A program made the position numbers and the translations under genes. Positions 56,347-64,000 of a DNA stretch of 64,000 nucleotides are shown here, piece after piece. Source of the DNA: Solimonas sp040754295 (GTDB lineage Bacteria; Pseudomonadota; Gammaproteobacteria; Nevskiales; Nevskiaceae); assembly GCA_040754295.1 (NCBI GenBank), contig JBFMCQ010000002.1, forward strand, positions 65,234-129,233, in the 5' to 3' direction. The notes below the pieces were generated by a model, which did no database searches, was not told the DNA's origin, and worked only from the letters and a program-made list of their open reading frames with translations. How positions within the stretch are numbered: position 1 is the stretch's first letter; each line of letters starts with the position of its first letter.

Positions 56347-57030
56347 ATGCGCTGGTACGTCACGCCCCTTGCCGCCCTGCTGGTCGCGCTCGCCCTGTTC
56401 ATCCTGATGCAGTGGCTGATCCGGCCGCCGCAGGCGCCCGACGATCTGCGGCGGGTGCTGCCCGAAGTGGAGGTCGTGCGCCCGCAGCCGGAGCAGCCGG
56501 AGCCCGATCTGGCCAGTCCAGACTCGGCGCCACCGCCACCCCCGGCGGCGCCGCCGTCGCTGGCGCGGCCGGACCTGCCGGCGCTCAAGGTGCCGGCGAT
56601 GACGGCAGTGCCGCTCGATGCCGGGCCGGTGGCGCTGCCGACTCAGCTCTCCGGCGGCGGTCTCAAGCTCGGCAGCAGCGGCGCCTTCGGCGGTTTCGCC
56701 GGCCGTGGCGGCGGTGGCGGCGGCACGGGCTATGGCACCGGCCAGGGCTTCAAGGGAGAGACGCTCATTCCCTTGTCGACTGCGCGCCCGCAGATGCCGG
56801 AATGGGCCTGCAAACAGGGCATCCACGGCTGGGTCGAGGTTCTGTTCACGGTGCTGCCGACAGGCAAGGTCACCAATGTGCGGCTGATCGATGCCGACCC
56901 GCGCGGGGTCTTCGAAGCCGCGGCAATCGAAAGCGTGGCCCAGTGGATCTACGCCTCCTATCCGAAAGCGCGCGAGGTCAAGCAGCGCGTCGAGATGGAT
57001 CCGGCGGACTGCGCGTACAACTGGCGATGA
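56347..57030 (+). CDS. tonB: TonB-like energy transducer
   Basis: 227 residues. One N-terminal helix (about 8-26), a Pro/Glu-rich linker (VRPQPEQPEPDLASPDSAPP), a glycine-rich patch (GRGGGGGGTGYGTGQG), and a C-terminal TonB domain (about 140-220) with GWVEVLFTVLPTGKVTNVRL and FEAAAIESVAQWIY. The short linker suits a TonB2-type protein that needs TtpC. Overlaps the TPR gene by four bases. Confidence 0.9.
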   Translation: MRWYVTPLAALLVALALFILMQWLIRPPQAPDDLRRVLPEVEVVRPQPEQPEPDLASPDSAPPPPPAAPPSLARPDLPALKVPAMTAVPLDAGPVALPTQLSGGGLKLGSSGAFGGFAGRGGGGGGTGYGTGQGFKGETLIPLSTARPQMPEWACKQGIHGWVEVLFTVLPTGKVTNVRLIDADPRGVFEAAAIESVAQWIYASYPKAREVKQRVEMDPADCAYNWR

Positions 57031-59672
57031 CGGCTACCGCCAACAGCGGCTGCAGGTCGCAGGCTGCGGGCTGTGGGACGGTTGCGTCACCTGCAACCCG
57101 CCTGCCGCAGCCCGCAGCCGCATTTCTGCTTGCGGCCTGGCTGCTGGCTTGCGCGTTTGCTGCCCGCGCCGAGCAGTACCGCAGCGAAACCCGCGAGCTG
57201 GAGCAGGTGCCGCCGGCGACGGCGCAGAAGGATCCGGAAGAGCTGCTGCGCCAGACCACCGATCCGTATGCCAAGGCGCTGCTGCTGCGCGACCTCGCCG
57301 CGCAGGCGGCGCAGAGCGGAGACGCCGGCAAGGCGGCGCGTCTGCTCGAGCAGGCGCTGGCGACCAAGGCGCTGTCCGGCATCGCCGAAGAGGCGATGCG
57401 CGAGCAGCTCGCGCAGCTGTATCTGTCCAGCGGCAACTACCGCAGGATGATCCCGCAGCTCGAAGCGCAGCTGCGCGCGGGAAATCCCGGCGTGGAAACG
57501 CTGGTGGCGCTCGGCGCCGCTTACGTCGAGGAGAAGCGCTACGCCCAGGCAGTGCCGCTGCTGCAGCGGGCGCTGCGGAGCCAGCAGGCGGCGCGCCGCC
57601 CGATCGATCCGTCGTGGCGCCGCGTGCTGGCGGCGGCGCTGCTCGCCACCGGCCGCCACCGCGAGGCGCTGCCGCAGCTGGAGCAGCTGCTCAAGGACGA
57701 TCCGACGCAGCGCGAGGACTGGATGCGGCTCGCGGCGGTCCATCTCAAGGCCGGCAACAAGGCGCGCGCCGCGGCGGTGCTCGAGCTGGCCGGCCGCCTG
57801 GGGTTCCTGAAGACGGCCGAGGAGCGCTTGCGGCTGGTGCAGCTCACGGCGCAGCTCGGCGCGCCGTTCGAGGCGGCGTCGACGCTGCAGACCATGATGG
57901 AGCGCGGCGAGCTGGCCGCCAACGGCGACAACTGGACGCTGCTCGCATCGCTGTGGATCGCCGCGCGCGAAGACTCGCTGGCGCTGACCGCCCTCGAGGA
58001 GGCGATCCGCCTCGCGCCGTCGGCGCGGCTTTATCAGCAGCGCGCACAGCTGCACATGGACCGCGAGGAGTATCCGGAAGCCGTGCGCGCGCTGGAAGCC
58101 GCGATCGCGCGCGGCGCGCGCGACGCCCGTACGCTGATGGCGCTGGGACTGGCCCGCTACCAGCAGGCCGACATCGAAGGCGCGCTGCAGGCGTTTCGCG
58201 ACGCACGGGGCCTGGCGTCGTCGGGCGAGCTTGCGGCGGAGTGGATCAAGTACCTGGAAAGCGGTAAGGCGCGCGAGCAGGCGCTGGCGGCCGCTGCCGA
58301 GCGCCGCCGCCGCGGCGACGAAGCGATCCGCATCGGCGGGCGGCTCGGTGGAGCGCCGATCAGCGTGGGGGCGGCGCTGCGCGCGAGCGGCGGCGCACCG
58401 GAGCGCGCCGGCGGATTGACGCCCATCGGCGCCGAGGCGCAGGGCTCCGCGGACGGCACGATCCCGCCGTGGACCGGCGGGCTGTCGCGTGCCGACTGGC
58501 CGGCGGGTTTCGAGAAGGGCGAGCGCCTGCAGGATCCGTTCGCGCAGGACCGCCCGCTGTTCACGATCACCGCCGCGAACCTTTCGCGCTACCGCGAGCG
58601 CCTCAGCGCCGGGCATCAGGCGCTGTTCGCGCGCTATTCGAGCTACAGCATGCCGGTGTACGCGACGCGCCGCAGCGTCGCCTATCCGCAGCCGATCTAC
58701 GAAGCGAGCCAGGCCAACCTCGAGCGCGCCAAGCTGCTCGGCCCGGACGCGCTCTCCGGCGCGCGCCTGGGCGTGCCGTTTCCGCAGCCGCGCTCCGGCG
58801 TCGAGGTCATGTGGAACCACCGCACCCGCTACCGCGGCGATTCAGTGGAAGTGCAGACGACGCAGGCGGTCGTCGCGCCGCGCCGCGACCCGCAATACCT
58901 CAAGCAGACCGAGCGCGTGTACTTCCGCTACGGCAACATCAAGGATCCGATCGACCTGTCGCAGCAGAACATCCTGTTGTACTACCTCACCTGGTTCGGC
59001 AGGACGCGTAACGAGGTCGATTTCCTCGCGCTCATCCACGAAACCGCCAACTCGCTCGACGACAGCCGCGACATCTGGGTGCTGCCCCCGGGCATCCCGC
59101 GCATGATGCGCATCCCGCCGATCGGCTACGACCAGCCGTTTCCGGGCGCCGAGGGGCTGATGTTCATCGACATGGTGGATATGTACAACGGCGCCTTCGA
59201 TCGCTACGTCTGGAAGCTCGTCGGCAAGCGCGAGTTGTACATTCCCTACAACGGGTTTCGCATCGGCGACGGCAGCCGCAAATACGCCGAGCTGCTCAAG
59301 CCCTACCACTTCGACCAGAGCCCGACGCGCTACGAGCTGCATCGCGTCTGGATCGTCGAGGCGACCGAGCGCGGAGGCCGGCGCCACAGCTTTGGCAAGC
59401 GCACCTTCTATGTCGACGAAGACAGCTGGAACGTCGTGCTGGTCGAGAACGAGGACCATTCCGGCCAGCTGTGGCGCTTCCAGGAAGGCCATCTGCTGCC
59501 GCTCTACGATATCCAGGCCGCCAACACCGCGCCGATGCTGGTCTACGACCTCAAGGATGGCCGCTATTTCGCCAGCCGGCTGTCCGCCGAGGACCGGCCG
59601 CCGGAGTACGACCTGCCGATGGGCGATGGCGACTTCCTGCCGGCCGCCGTGAAGGCGCGCTACGGCAGATAG
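57027..59672 (+). CDS. TPR-DUF1329 fusion protein of the TonB operon
   Basis: 881 residues in one uninterrupted frame. The first 30 residues come from a heptamer hairpin, then a signal-like helix (about 31-47, FLLAAWLLACAFAARA). Residues about 60-440 are TPR helices (LLEQALATKALSG, AVPLLQRALRSQQ, ALQAFRDARGLASS), as in the TPR protein that usually closes TtpC operons. From about 460 to the end is a complete DUF1329 domain: LTPIGAEAQGSADGTIPPWT, GVPFPQPRSGVEVMWNHRTR, PPIGYDQPFPGAEG, YNGAFDRYVWKLVGKRELYI and YELHRVWIVEATERGGRRH. DUF1329 is a periplasmic LolA/LppX-like fold often near lipid or hydrocarbon exporters. The fusion is unusual. A frameshift between two genes could also explain it, but there is no N run or stop here. 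Confidence 0.85.
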   Translation: MTATANSGCRSQAAGCGTVASPATRLPQPAAAFLLAAWLLACAFAARAEQYRSETRELEQVPPATAQKDPEELLRQTTDPYAKALLLRDLAAQAAQSGDAGKAARLLEQALATKALSGIAEEAMREQLAQLYLSSGNYRRMIPQLEAQLRAGNPGVETLVALGAAYVEEKRYAQAVPLLQRALRSQQAARRPIDPSWRRVLAAALLATGRHREALPQLEQLLKDDPTQREDWMRLAAVHLKAGNKARAAAVLELAGRLGFLKTAEERLRLVQLTAQLGAPFEAASTLQTMMERGELAANGDNWTLLASLWIAAREDSLALTALEEAIRLAPSARLYQQRAQLHMDREEYPEAVRALEAAIARGARDARTLMALGLARYQQADIEGALQAFRDARGLASSGELAAEWIKYLESGKAREQALAAAAERRRRGDEAIRIGGRLGGAPISVGAALRASGGAPERAGGLTPIGAEAQGSADGTIPPWTGGLSRADWPAGFEKGERLQDPFAQDRPLFTITAANLSRYRERLSAGHQALFARYSSYSMPVYATRRSVAYPQPIYEASQANLERAKLLGPDALSGARLGVPFPQPRSGVEVMWNHRTRYRGDSVEVQTTQAVVAPRRDPQYLKQTERVYFRYGNIKDPIDLSQQNILLYYLTWFGRTRNEVDFLALIHETANSLDDSRDIWVLPPGIPRMMRIPPIGYDQPFPGAEGLMFIDMVDMYNGAFDRYVWKLVGKRELYIPYNGFRIGDGSRKYAELLKPYHFDQSPTRYELHRVWIVEATERGGRRHSFGKRTFYVDEDSWNVVLVENEDHSGQLWRFQEGHLLPLYDIQAANTAPMLVYDLKDGRYFASRLSAEDRPPEYDLPMGDGDFLPAAVKARYGR
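57049..57121. repeat. Two-armed heptamer hairpin at the start of the TPR-DUF1329 gene
   Basis: Left arm GCTGCAG, GTCGCAG, GCTGCGG, GCTGTGG (57049-57076) in 7-bp phase. Right arm CCTGCAA, CCCGCCT, GCCGCAG, CCCGCAG and a partial (57090-57121). The arms pair over AGCCCGCAGCC and flanking bases, leaving a 13-base loop. It is translated as the N-terminal extension SGCRSQAAGCG and onward if ATG 57027 is used. Confidence 0.88.
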
Positions 59673-59781
59673 TGCGGGCGATCACGAAAAACCGGCGCCC
59701 GCCTGCAACCATTTTCCGGATCCCTCCATCTAAGCCTCGTCCGGAGCCGATTCCGCGAGCCGGGCGCATGGAGACGGGGAT

Positions 59782-60051
59782 ATGAGCACGAGGACAGGTG
59801 TTGCCGTACTGGCGCTGGGTCTGCTCGTCGGCGGACCGGTTTGGGCCTGCGATGACACGGGCGGCGGCGAGGTCGGCGCCGGCCATTCCGCGGTTTTGGC
59901 AGATGCACTCGAGCGGCTGCGTCTGGAGCAGCGCGCGCAGATGCAGCGCTCGGCACGGACTGCCCTCGCCCAGCTCCGCTCCGAAGCGGCCACCGCGCTC
60001 GCTCAGGGCGCCGCGACCAGCGCCAGCGGCGCCGTCAAGACCGGACCGTAG
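59782..60051 (+). CDS. Small secreted helical protein, unknown
   Basis: 89 residues. Signal peptide (about 1-22, TGVAVLALGLLVGGPVWAC) and a short mature part (ADALERLRLEQRAQMQRSAR) that should be an amphipathic helix, ending in an Ala/Ser/Gly tail. GGGG just upstream of the ATG is the ribosome site. I recognise no family. It lies after the TonB operon with a 109-bp gap that shows no clear terminator. Confidence 0.55.
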   Translation: MSTRTGVAVLALGLLVGGPVWACDDTGGGEVGAGHSAVLADALERLRLEQRAQMQRSARTALAQLRSEAATALAQGAATSASGAVKTGP

Positions 60052-60059
60052 CGCGCCGC

Positions 60060-60080
60060 GCGGACCCCGCTGCGGTCCGC
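60060..60080. terminator. Hairpin between convergent genes
   Basis: GCGGACC (60060-60066) and GGTCCGC (60074-60080) pair perfectly with a 7-base loop, between the small secreted gene and the DUF6918-like gene. No T-tract. Confidence 0.5.
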
Positions 60081-60084
60081 AGGG

Positions 60085-60567
60085 TCACTCCTCGTGGGCC
60101 GGGCCGGAAGCGCCCGGCTCCGGCCTGTTCTCCAGGTGCGTGCGCATCAGGCGCGAGAGCGCCGGCATCGCCGCGGCCAGCTCCGCTTCCGCCGCGCCGC
60201 GCAGGCGCGCGTAGGCCGACTGGACCGCGGCGCTGGCCTTGCCCGCATGCGCGTCCGAGACCGCCAGCAGCGCAATCGCGGCGCGCTCGCTATGCTGTAC
60301 GAGGAACGTGCCGAAATCGCGGTTCCTGGACTCGCGAAACTCGATGTAGAGCGGCTCCAGCGCCTCTACGAACTCCGGCAGCAGACGCTGCACCGCGCGG
60401 TCGACGATTCCCGGCTTCGCGGTCTTGAGCATCGCCAGTCCGGTCTTCAGACTGACGCCGCGCAAGCCGCCGCGGCTGCCGACATGGGTCTCGACCAGGC
60501 TCACCGCGTCTTTCATCACCGCGTCACGCCGATGCGGCGCCAACAACGACTCAGCCAGCGTTTTCAT
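60085..60567 (-). CDS. DUF6918-like protein
   Basis: 160 residues, all helical, no signal peptide. MKTLAESLLAPHRRDAVMKD, LKTGLAMLKTAKPGIVDRAV and LLPEFVEALEPLYIEFRE match the pattern I know as DUF6918, mostly seen in actinobacteria; the assignment is by memory and tentative. Its start lies only 8 bp from the start of the divergent ABC1 gene, leaving no room for separate promoters outside coding DNA. A later Met (60516) is an alternative start. Confidence 0.6.
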   Translation of the reverse strand: MKTLAESLLAPHRRDAVMKDAVSLVETHVGSRGGLRGVSLKTGLAMLKTAKPGIVDRAVQRLLPEFVEALEPLYIEFRESRNRDFGTFLVQHSERAAIALLAVSDAHAGKASAAVQSAYARLRGAAEAELAAAMPALSRLMRTHLENRPEPGASGPAHEE

Positions 60568-60575
60568 CCAAAGAC

Positions 60576-61997
60576 ATGCCTTTCGGAAACGACGACGACA
60601 GCGCTCCAAAGACTAGCATTTCCGCGCTCAAGACCGGTCCGTTCGAGCGCAGCTTCGCGCTGACGCGCCTGGGTGTCGGCGCCGGCGCGAGGATCATGGC
60701 GCATTCGATCGCCAACGTCTTCCGCGGCGAGATCGAGCGCAACGACGCCCACCGCGCGTTCTATCAGCGCCAGGCGCAGATCCTGGCCGACGAGCTGGGC
60801 AAGCTCAAGGGCAGCGTGATGAAGGCCGGGCAGATGCTGTCGCTGTACGGCCAGTACTTCCTGCCGGAAGAGGCGGTCACGGTGCTGTCGTCGCTGCAGG
60901 ACGACACGCCGGCGGTCGACTGGAAGGTCATCGCGCCGGTGCTGGAGCGCGCGCTCGGGCGCAAGCAGCTGCGCGAGCTGGAGATCGACGAGCGTCCGCT
61001 CGCGGCGGCGTCGCTCGGACAGGTGCATCGCGCGCGCCGCCGCAGCGACGGGCTGGAGCTGTGTATCAAGGTCCAGTACCCGGGCGTCGCCGATGCGATC
61101 GAGAGCGACATCCGCACCTTGCAGCGTCTTCTGCTCGTCACGCGGCTCACGCCCAAGGGGCTCGACCTCACGCCGGTGTTCAGTGAAGTGCGCGAGATGC
61201 TGCATCGCGAGGTCGACTACGAAAGCGAGCGCCATTTCACCGAGGTGTTCGGCCAGCGCCTCGAGCACGACGAGCGCTTCGTCGTGCCGCGCGTGCTCGG
61301 CGAGTACAGCAGCGATCTGGTGCTGACGATGACCTACGAGCACGGCAAGCATGTGCGTCACGAAAGCGTGCAGGCGCTGCCGCCCCAGCGGCGCAACCGG
61401 CTCGGACATGCGTTCCTGGAAATCTTCCTGACCGAGTTCTTCCGCTGGGGGATGGTGCAGTCCGACCCGCATTTCGGAAACTACCGCATACGGATCGGCG
61501 AGAGCGGCGCGCCGGATCGCATCGTGCTGCTCGACTTCGGCGCGACGCGGGTCTTCGGCCGCGGCTTCATCGACAACTACGCCGACATCGTGCGCGGCGC
61601 GATCACGCGCGACCGCGAGACGATCCTGCGCGGCGCGCAGGCGATCGGCCTCATGCAGAACAATTTCCCGCGTTCCGTGCTCGACGCGTTCGCACAGCTG
61701 TGCGAGCTCATCGTCGAGCCGTTCAACGCACCGGACGATCCACGTACGCCGGAGCGGCTGCGCACGCCGGACGGTGCGTACCGCTGGGGCGAATCCGATC
61801 TGCCGATGCGCGCCGGCCGGGTCGCGGCGATGAACGCGCTGTCGGTCTACTTCCGCGTGCCGCCGCGCGAGATCGTGTTCCTGCACCGCCGCCTCGCCGG
61901 CGTCTTCATCATGCTCGCCACGCTGCGCGTCGAGCTCGCCGGGCGCAGCCTGCTGCAGCAGGCGCTCGCCGATGCCGGCGAGATCAGCCGGGGCTGA
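60576..61997 (+). CDS. ABC1/UbiB (AarF) family atypical kinase
   Basis: 473 residues. KLKGSVMKAGQMLS holds the KxGQ motif, LAAASLGQVHRARR the alanine-rich loop, LCIKVQYPGV the lysine, VQSDPHFGNYRI the catalytic loop and VLLDFGATR the metal Asp. Members include ubiquinone-biosynthesis UbiB; this one lacks the usual UbiB C-terminal membrane helices, and the neighbours (DUF6918-like and DUF2505) point to a lipid-related role (inference). UbiB itself is normally beside ubiE and ubiJ, which are not here. Confidence 0.85.
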   Translation: MPFGNDDDSAPKTSISALKTGPFERSFALTRLGVGAGARIMAHSIANVFRGEIERNDAHRAFYQRQAQILADELGKLKGSVMKAGQMLSLYGQYFLPEEAVTVLSSLQDDTPAVDWKVIAPVLERALGRKQLRELEIDERPLAAASLGQVHRARRRSDGLELCIKVQYPGVADAIESDIRTLQRLLLVTRLTPKGLDLTPVFSEVREMLHREVDYESERHFTEVFGQRLEHDERFVVPRVLGEYSSDLVLTMTYEHGKHVRHESVQALPPQRRNRLGHAFLEIFLTEFFRWGMVQSDPHFGNYRIRIGESGAPDRIVLLDFGATRVFGRGFIDNYADIVRGAITRDRETILRGAQAIGLMQNNFPRSVLDAFAQLCELIVEPFNAPDDPRTPERLRTPDGAYRWGESDLPMRAGRVAAMNALSVYFRVPPREIVFLHRRLAGVFIMLATLRVELAGRSLLQQALADAGEISRG

Positions 61998-62086
61998 CCG
62001 GTGCGGTGAATCCGGATGCGGTGCGGCTCGTTCCAGGGAAGATAAGGACCCGGTAGGGCGGCGCCGTTTGTTGTAGATTGGAGGCC

Positions 62087-62112
62087 AGCCGCTGGGCGCA
62101 AGGCGGCTTTTT
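62087..62112 (+). terminator. Candidate terminator after the ABC1 gene
   Basis: AGCCGC (62087-62092) and GCGGCT (62103-62108) with a 10-base loop and a TTTTT run (62108-62112). It sits only 21 bases before the DUF2505 ATG, so it could also attenuate that gene. Confidence 0.45.
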
Positions 62113-62133
62113 CGTAGAGCACGGGAACAGGCG

Positions 62134-62622
62134 ATGGAATTCGACGACGAACACACGTTCGACAAGCCGGCTGCGGCCGTCATGAAGATGTTTTCGGACC
62201 GCGCTTACTTCGAGCGCAAGTGCAAGGAGCTGGGGTTCACCGAAATCGAGGTGCTCGAGCACGAGAGCAGCGGCGCGAAGTTCCGCATCAAGCTGCGCTA
62301 CACGACGAAGAGCGGCGAGCAGTTCCCGGATTTCGCCAGGAAGTTCCTGCCGCAGGTTGCCGTCGTGACGCAGCAGGACACCTGGGATCTGCAGCGCATG
62401 ACCGGCCGTCTCGAGGTCGAGATCAAGGGCGCGCCGGTCAAGGTCGCCTGCGACATGGCGCTCAAGGACAGAGGCGCCGGCAGCGCCAACGAGCTGAAGT
62501 GGACGGTCACCAGCGGCATCCCGCTGCTCGGCGGCAAGCTCGAGCAGGTCATAGCCGACGTCATCCGCTCGAAGGCGGCCAATGACGTCGCGACGACGCG
62601 GCGCATCCTGCAGGATTATTGA
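62134..62622 (+). CDS. DUF2505 protein
   Basis: 162 residues, START/SRPBCC-type fold expected, so it may bind a lipid. Starts MEFDDEHTFDKPAAAVMKMF, with CKELGFTEIEVLEHESSGAK and ELKWTVTSGIPLLGGKLEQV, the DUF2505 pattern. The family is common in actinobacteria and some proteobacteria; its function is unknown. Spacer 61998-62133 holds the terminator above. Confidence 0.8.
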   Translation: MEFDDEHTFDKPAAAVMKMFSDRAYFERKCKELGFTEIEVLEHESSGAKFRIKLRYTTKSGEQFPDFARKFLPQVAVVTQQDTWDLQRMTGRLEVEIKGAPVKVACDMALKDRGAGSANELKWTVTSGIPLLGGKLEQVIADVIRSKAANDVATTRRILQDY

Positions 62623-62660
62623 GCATCTTTTTTGCGCATTCCATATACGTTACGCACACC

Positions 62661-62888
62661 ATGACTCCTCGGGACGAGCCGCAGGACCAAAAGCCGCCGA
62701 CGCTCTGGCAAGCGATTGCCAGCGTCGCTGCGTCGTTCTTCGGCGTGCAGAGCTCGAGGGCGCGCCGGCGCGATTTCACGAAGGGCAGGCCATTGCATTT
62801 CATCGTCATCGGCCTGCTGATGACGGCGGTCTTCATCGCCGTCGTCGTGCTCGCCGTGCGTATCGCGCTCAAGAGCGCCGGCATGTAG
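62661..62888 (+). CDS. DUF2970 small membrane protein
   Basis: 75 residues. PPTLWQAIASVAASFFGVQS, RRRDFTKGRPLHFIVIGLLM and one C-terminal membrane helix (about 47-68) match DUF2970. ATG 62661 is chosen; an in-frame TTG at 62619 would overlap the DUF2505 stop and add residues not found in the family. Confidence 0.85.
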   Translation: MTPRDEPQDQKPPTLWQAIASVAASFFGVQSSRARRRDFTKGRPLHFIVIGLLMTAVFIAVVVLAVRIALKSAGM

Positions 62889-62974
62889 CGGCGCGTTTGG
62901 GAAAAGTCCTAGTTGTGACGGCCCGGTTCCGGTCAGATGATCGGTGTCCGCTTGTGTCAACCAGGGACCGCGAC

Positions 62975-63967
62975 ATGGGAGCGGGCGGCACGCAGAACGC
63001 GCTGCGGCAGCGGGTCTGGGCCGCCGCCCTGGCCGCCGGCGACGGGCTGCGCCTGCGCGACGTGACGACTGCGCATGACGGCGTTGCGGTGCCCAAGCAG
63101 TACTGCTCGCTGTGGGGCGACCGCAGTCTGCTGGAGACCGCGCTCGTGCGCGCGCAGCGCGTCGTCGCGCGCGAGCGGGTCTGCACGATCGTCGCGGCGC
63201 AGCATCGGCAGTGGTGGAAAGACCTGCTGTGGCCGCTGCGCGCGAGCAACACGATCGTGCACCCGGTCGATCGCGGCACCGGCGTGAGCGTGCTGCAGGC
63301 CGTGCTGCACATCCTCGAGCGGGATCCGGACGCGCGCATCCTGCTGCTGCCGGCGGACCACCATGTCGAGCAGGAACCGGTCCTGACGCAGGCGATACGA
63401 TCCGCGCTGGCGTACGCGTCGGCGCACGACGACGCCGTCGTGCTGCTCGGGCTCAAGCCGGAGGATGCCGACACCGACACCGAGCTCGGCTACATCGTAC
63501 CGGGACCCGCCGTCGAGCCCGGTGCGCTCACGGTCGACGAGTTCGTCGAGAAACCGTCGCCGGTGCGCGCCGCCAGCCTGGTGCTGCGGGGCGCGCTGTG
63601 GAACGCATTCATCGTCGCGGCCAGCGGCCGCGCCCTGCTGCAGCTGTACGCGCACCGCCACGGCGACGCCGTCAAGGCCATGCGCGAACTCAGGGACCGG
63701 GCCGCGGCCGCGGGCGACGGCGACGCCGCCGGTGTCGTCGCCGCCTTCGTTGAGCTGCCGGTGATCGACTTTTCCCGCGACGTGCTGCAGGGTGCCGAGC
63801 GGCGCCTGCGCGTCCTGCCGGTGCCCTGCTGCGGCTGGATCGACATCGGCACGCCGCACACGCTGGCCAAGGCCGTCGGCCGTGCCGGCGCGGCGCAGCC
63901 GCCGGTGCCGCCCGAGCGGCACGCCGTCATCAACCTGGCGCAGCGGTATCAGACGCTCGCCGGCTGA
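62975..63967 (+). CDS. Sugar nucleotidyltransferase (mannose-1-phosphate guanylyltransferase-like)
   Basis: 330 residues. GT-A fold: WAAALAAGDGLRLRDVTT (nucleotide loop), VAVPKQYCSLWGDRSLLET, RILLLPADHHVEQE, ELGYIVPG, VDEFVEKPSPVRAASLV and WNAFIVAASG follow the ManC order. No phosphomannose isomerase domain is fused. The sugar cannot be fixed from sequence. It is probably involved in making an exopolysaccharide or O-antigen precursor, but no glycan cluster is visible before the window ends. Confidence 0.82.
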   Translation: MGAGGTQNALRQRVWAAALAAGDGLRLRDVTTAHDGVAVPKQYCSLWGDRSLLETALVRAQRVVARERVCTIVAAQHRQWWKDLLWPLRASNTIVHPVDRGTGVSVLQAVLHILERDPDARILLLPADHHVEQEPVLTQAIRSALAYASAHDDAVVLLGLKPEDADTDTELGYIVPGPAVEPGALTVDEFVEKPSPVRAASLVLRGALWNAFIVAASGRALLQLYAHRHGDAVKAMRELRDRAAAAGDGDAAGVVAAFVELPVIDFSRDVLQGAERRLRVLPVPCCGWIDIGTPHTLAKAVGRAGAAQPPVPPERHAVINLAQRYQTLAG

Positions 63968-64000
63968 CGCGCCGCAGGCTGAAGCGCAGTTTCATCCGCG

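Noticed and set aside
62619..62660. TTG-started extension of the DUF2970 protein.
   Set aside because: Not conserved in the family; a normal ATG lies at 62661.

Overview
The window looks like one scaffold of a high-GC gammaproteobacterium, probably near the Xanthomonadales, Nevskiales or Steroidobacterales. This rests on three conserved gene orders: rseP-bamA-skp-lpxD-fabZ-lpxA-lpxB-rnhB-dnaE-accA-tilS-pyrG-kdsA-eno-ftsB-ispD-ispF, rpsP-rimM-trmD-rplS, and surE-pcm-yqaA-nlpD. It also rests on lipid A and BamA genes (a Gram-negative envelope), strong GC bias, and frequent GTG and TTG starts. A 100-base N run at 31056-31155 marks a scaffold join, so this is a draft or metagenome-derived assembly. 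The lineage is inferred from gene order only.

Layout. 1-6.8 kb: the end of dnaB, then alr, facing a minus-strand signalling operon (CHASE2-Ser/Thr kinase, PP2C phosphatase, FHA protein, small lipoprotein). 6.8-13.3 kb: radA, a CorC-family membrane protein, ypjD, an MBL-fold hydrolase, ffh and a TlpA-like thioredoxin. 13.4-15.3 kb: the rpsP-rimM-trmD-rplS operon. 15.3-21 kb, minus strand: map, glnD, dapD, dapE. 21.3-28.7 kb: rpsB-tsf, then pyrH-frr-uppS-cdsA-dxr-rseP. 28.7-47.3 kb: outer-membrane assembly, lipid A, replication, fatty-acid, CTP, Kdo, glycolysis and isoprenoid genes, tightly packed with ATGA and TTGA overlaps. 47.3-52.4 kb: a TetR regulator, an Smr protein, surE-pcm-yqaA-nlpD, HU, and tRNA-Val and tRNA-Asp. 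53-59.7 kb: a TonB energy-transduction operon of the TtpC type (DUF3450, TtpC-like, ExbB, ExbD, a reduced ExbD-like protein, TonB, TPR) whose last gene continues into a complete DUF1329 domain. 59.7-64 kb: small secreted, DUF6918-like, ABC1-kinase, DUF2505, DUF2970 and sugar-nucleotidyltransferase genes.

Two things go beyond routine housekeeping. First, several gene boundaries, and the interiors of dnaE and possibly kdsA, carry short tandem repeats. Most have a 7-base period, and four loci have the repeat on one arm and its reverse complement on the other, so they could fold as hairpins. Different loci use different 7-mers, and several supply coding ends or start codons of essential genes. 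Second, the TtpC/TonB operon combines a TPR-DUF1329 fusion (DUF1329 has a LolA-like lipid-carrier fold) with a second ExbD-like protein lacking the transmembrane aspartate. This suggests a TonB-powered system linked to a hydrophobic substrate. A small lipoprotein near the kinase operon also carries a peptide resembling the start of a TonB-receptor plug domain.
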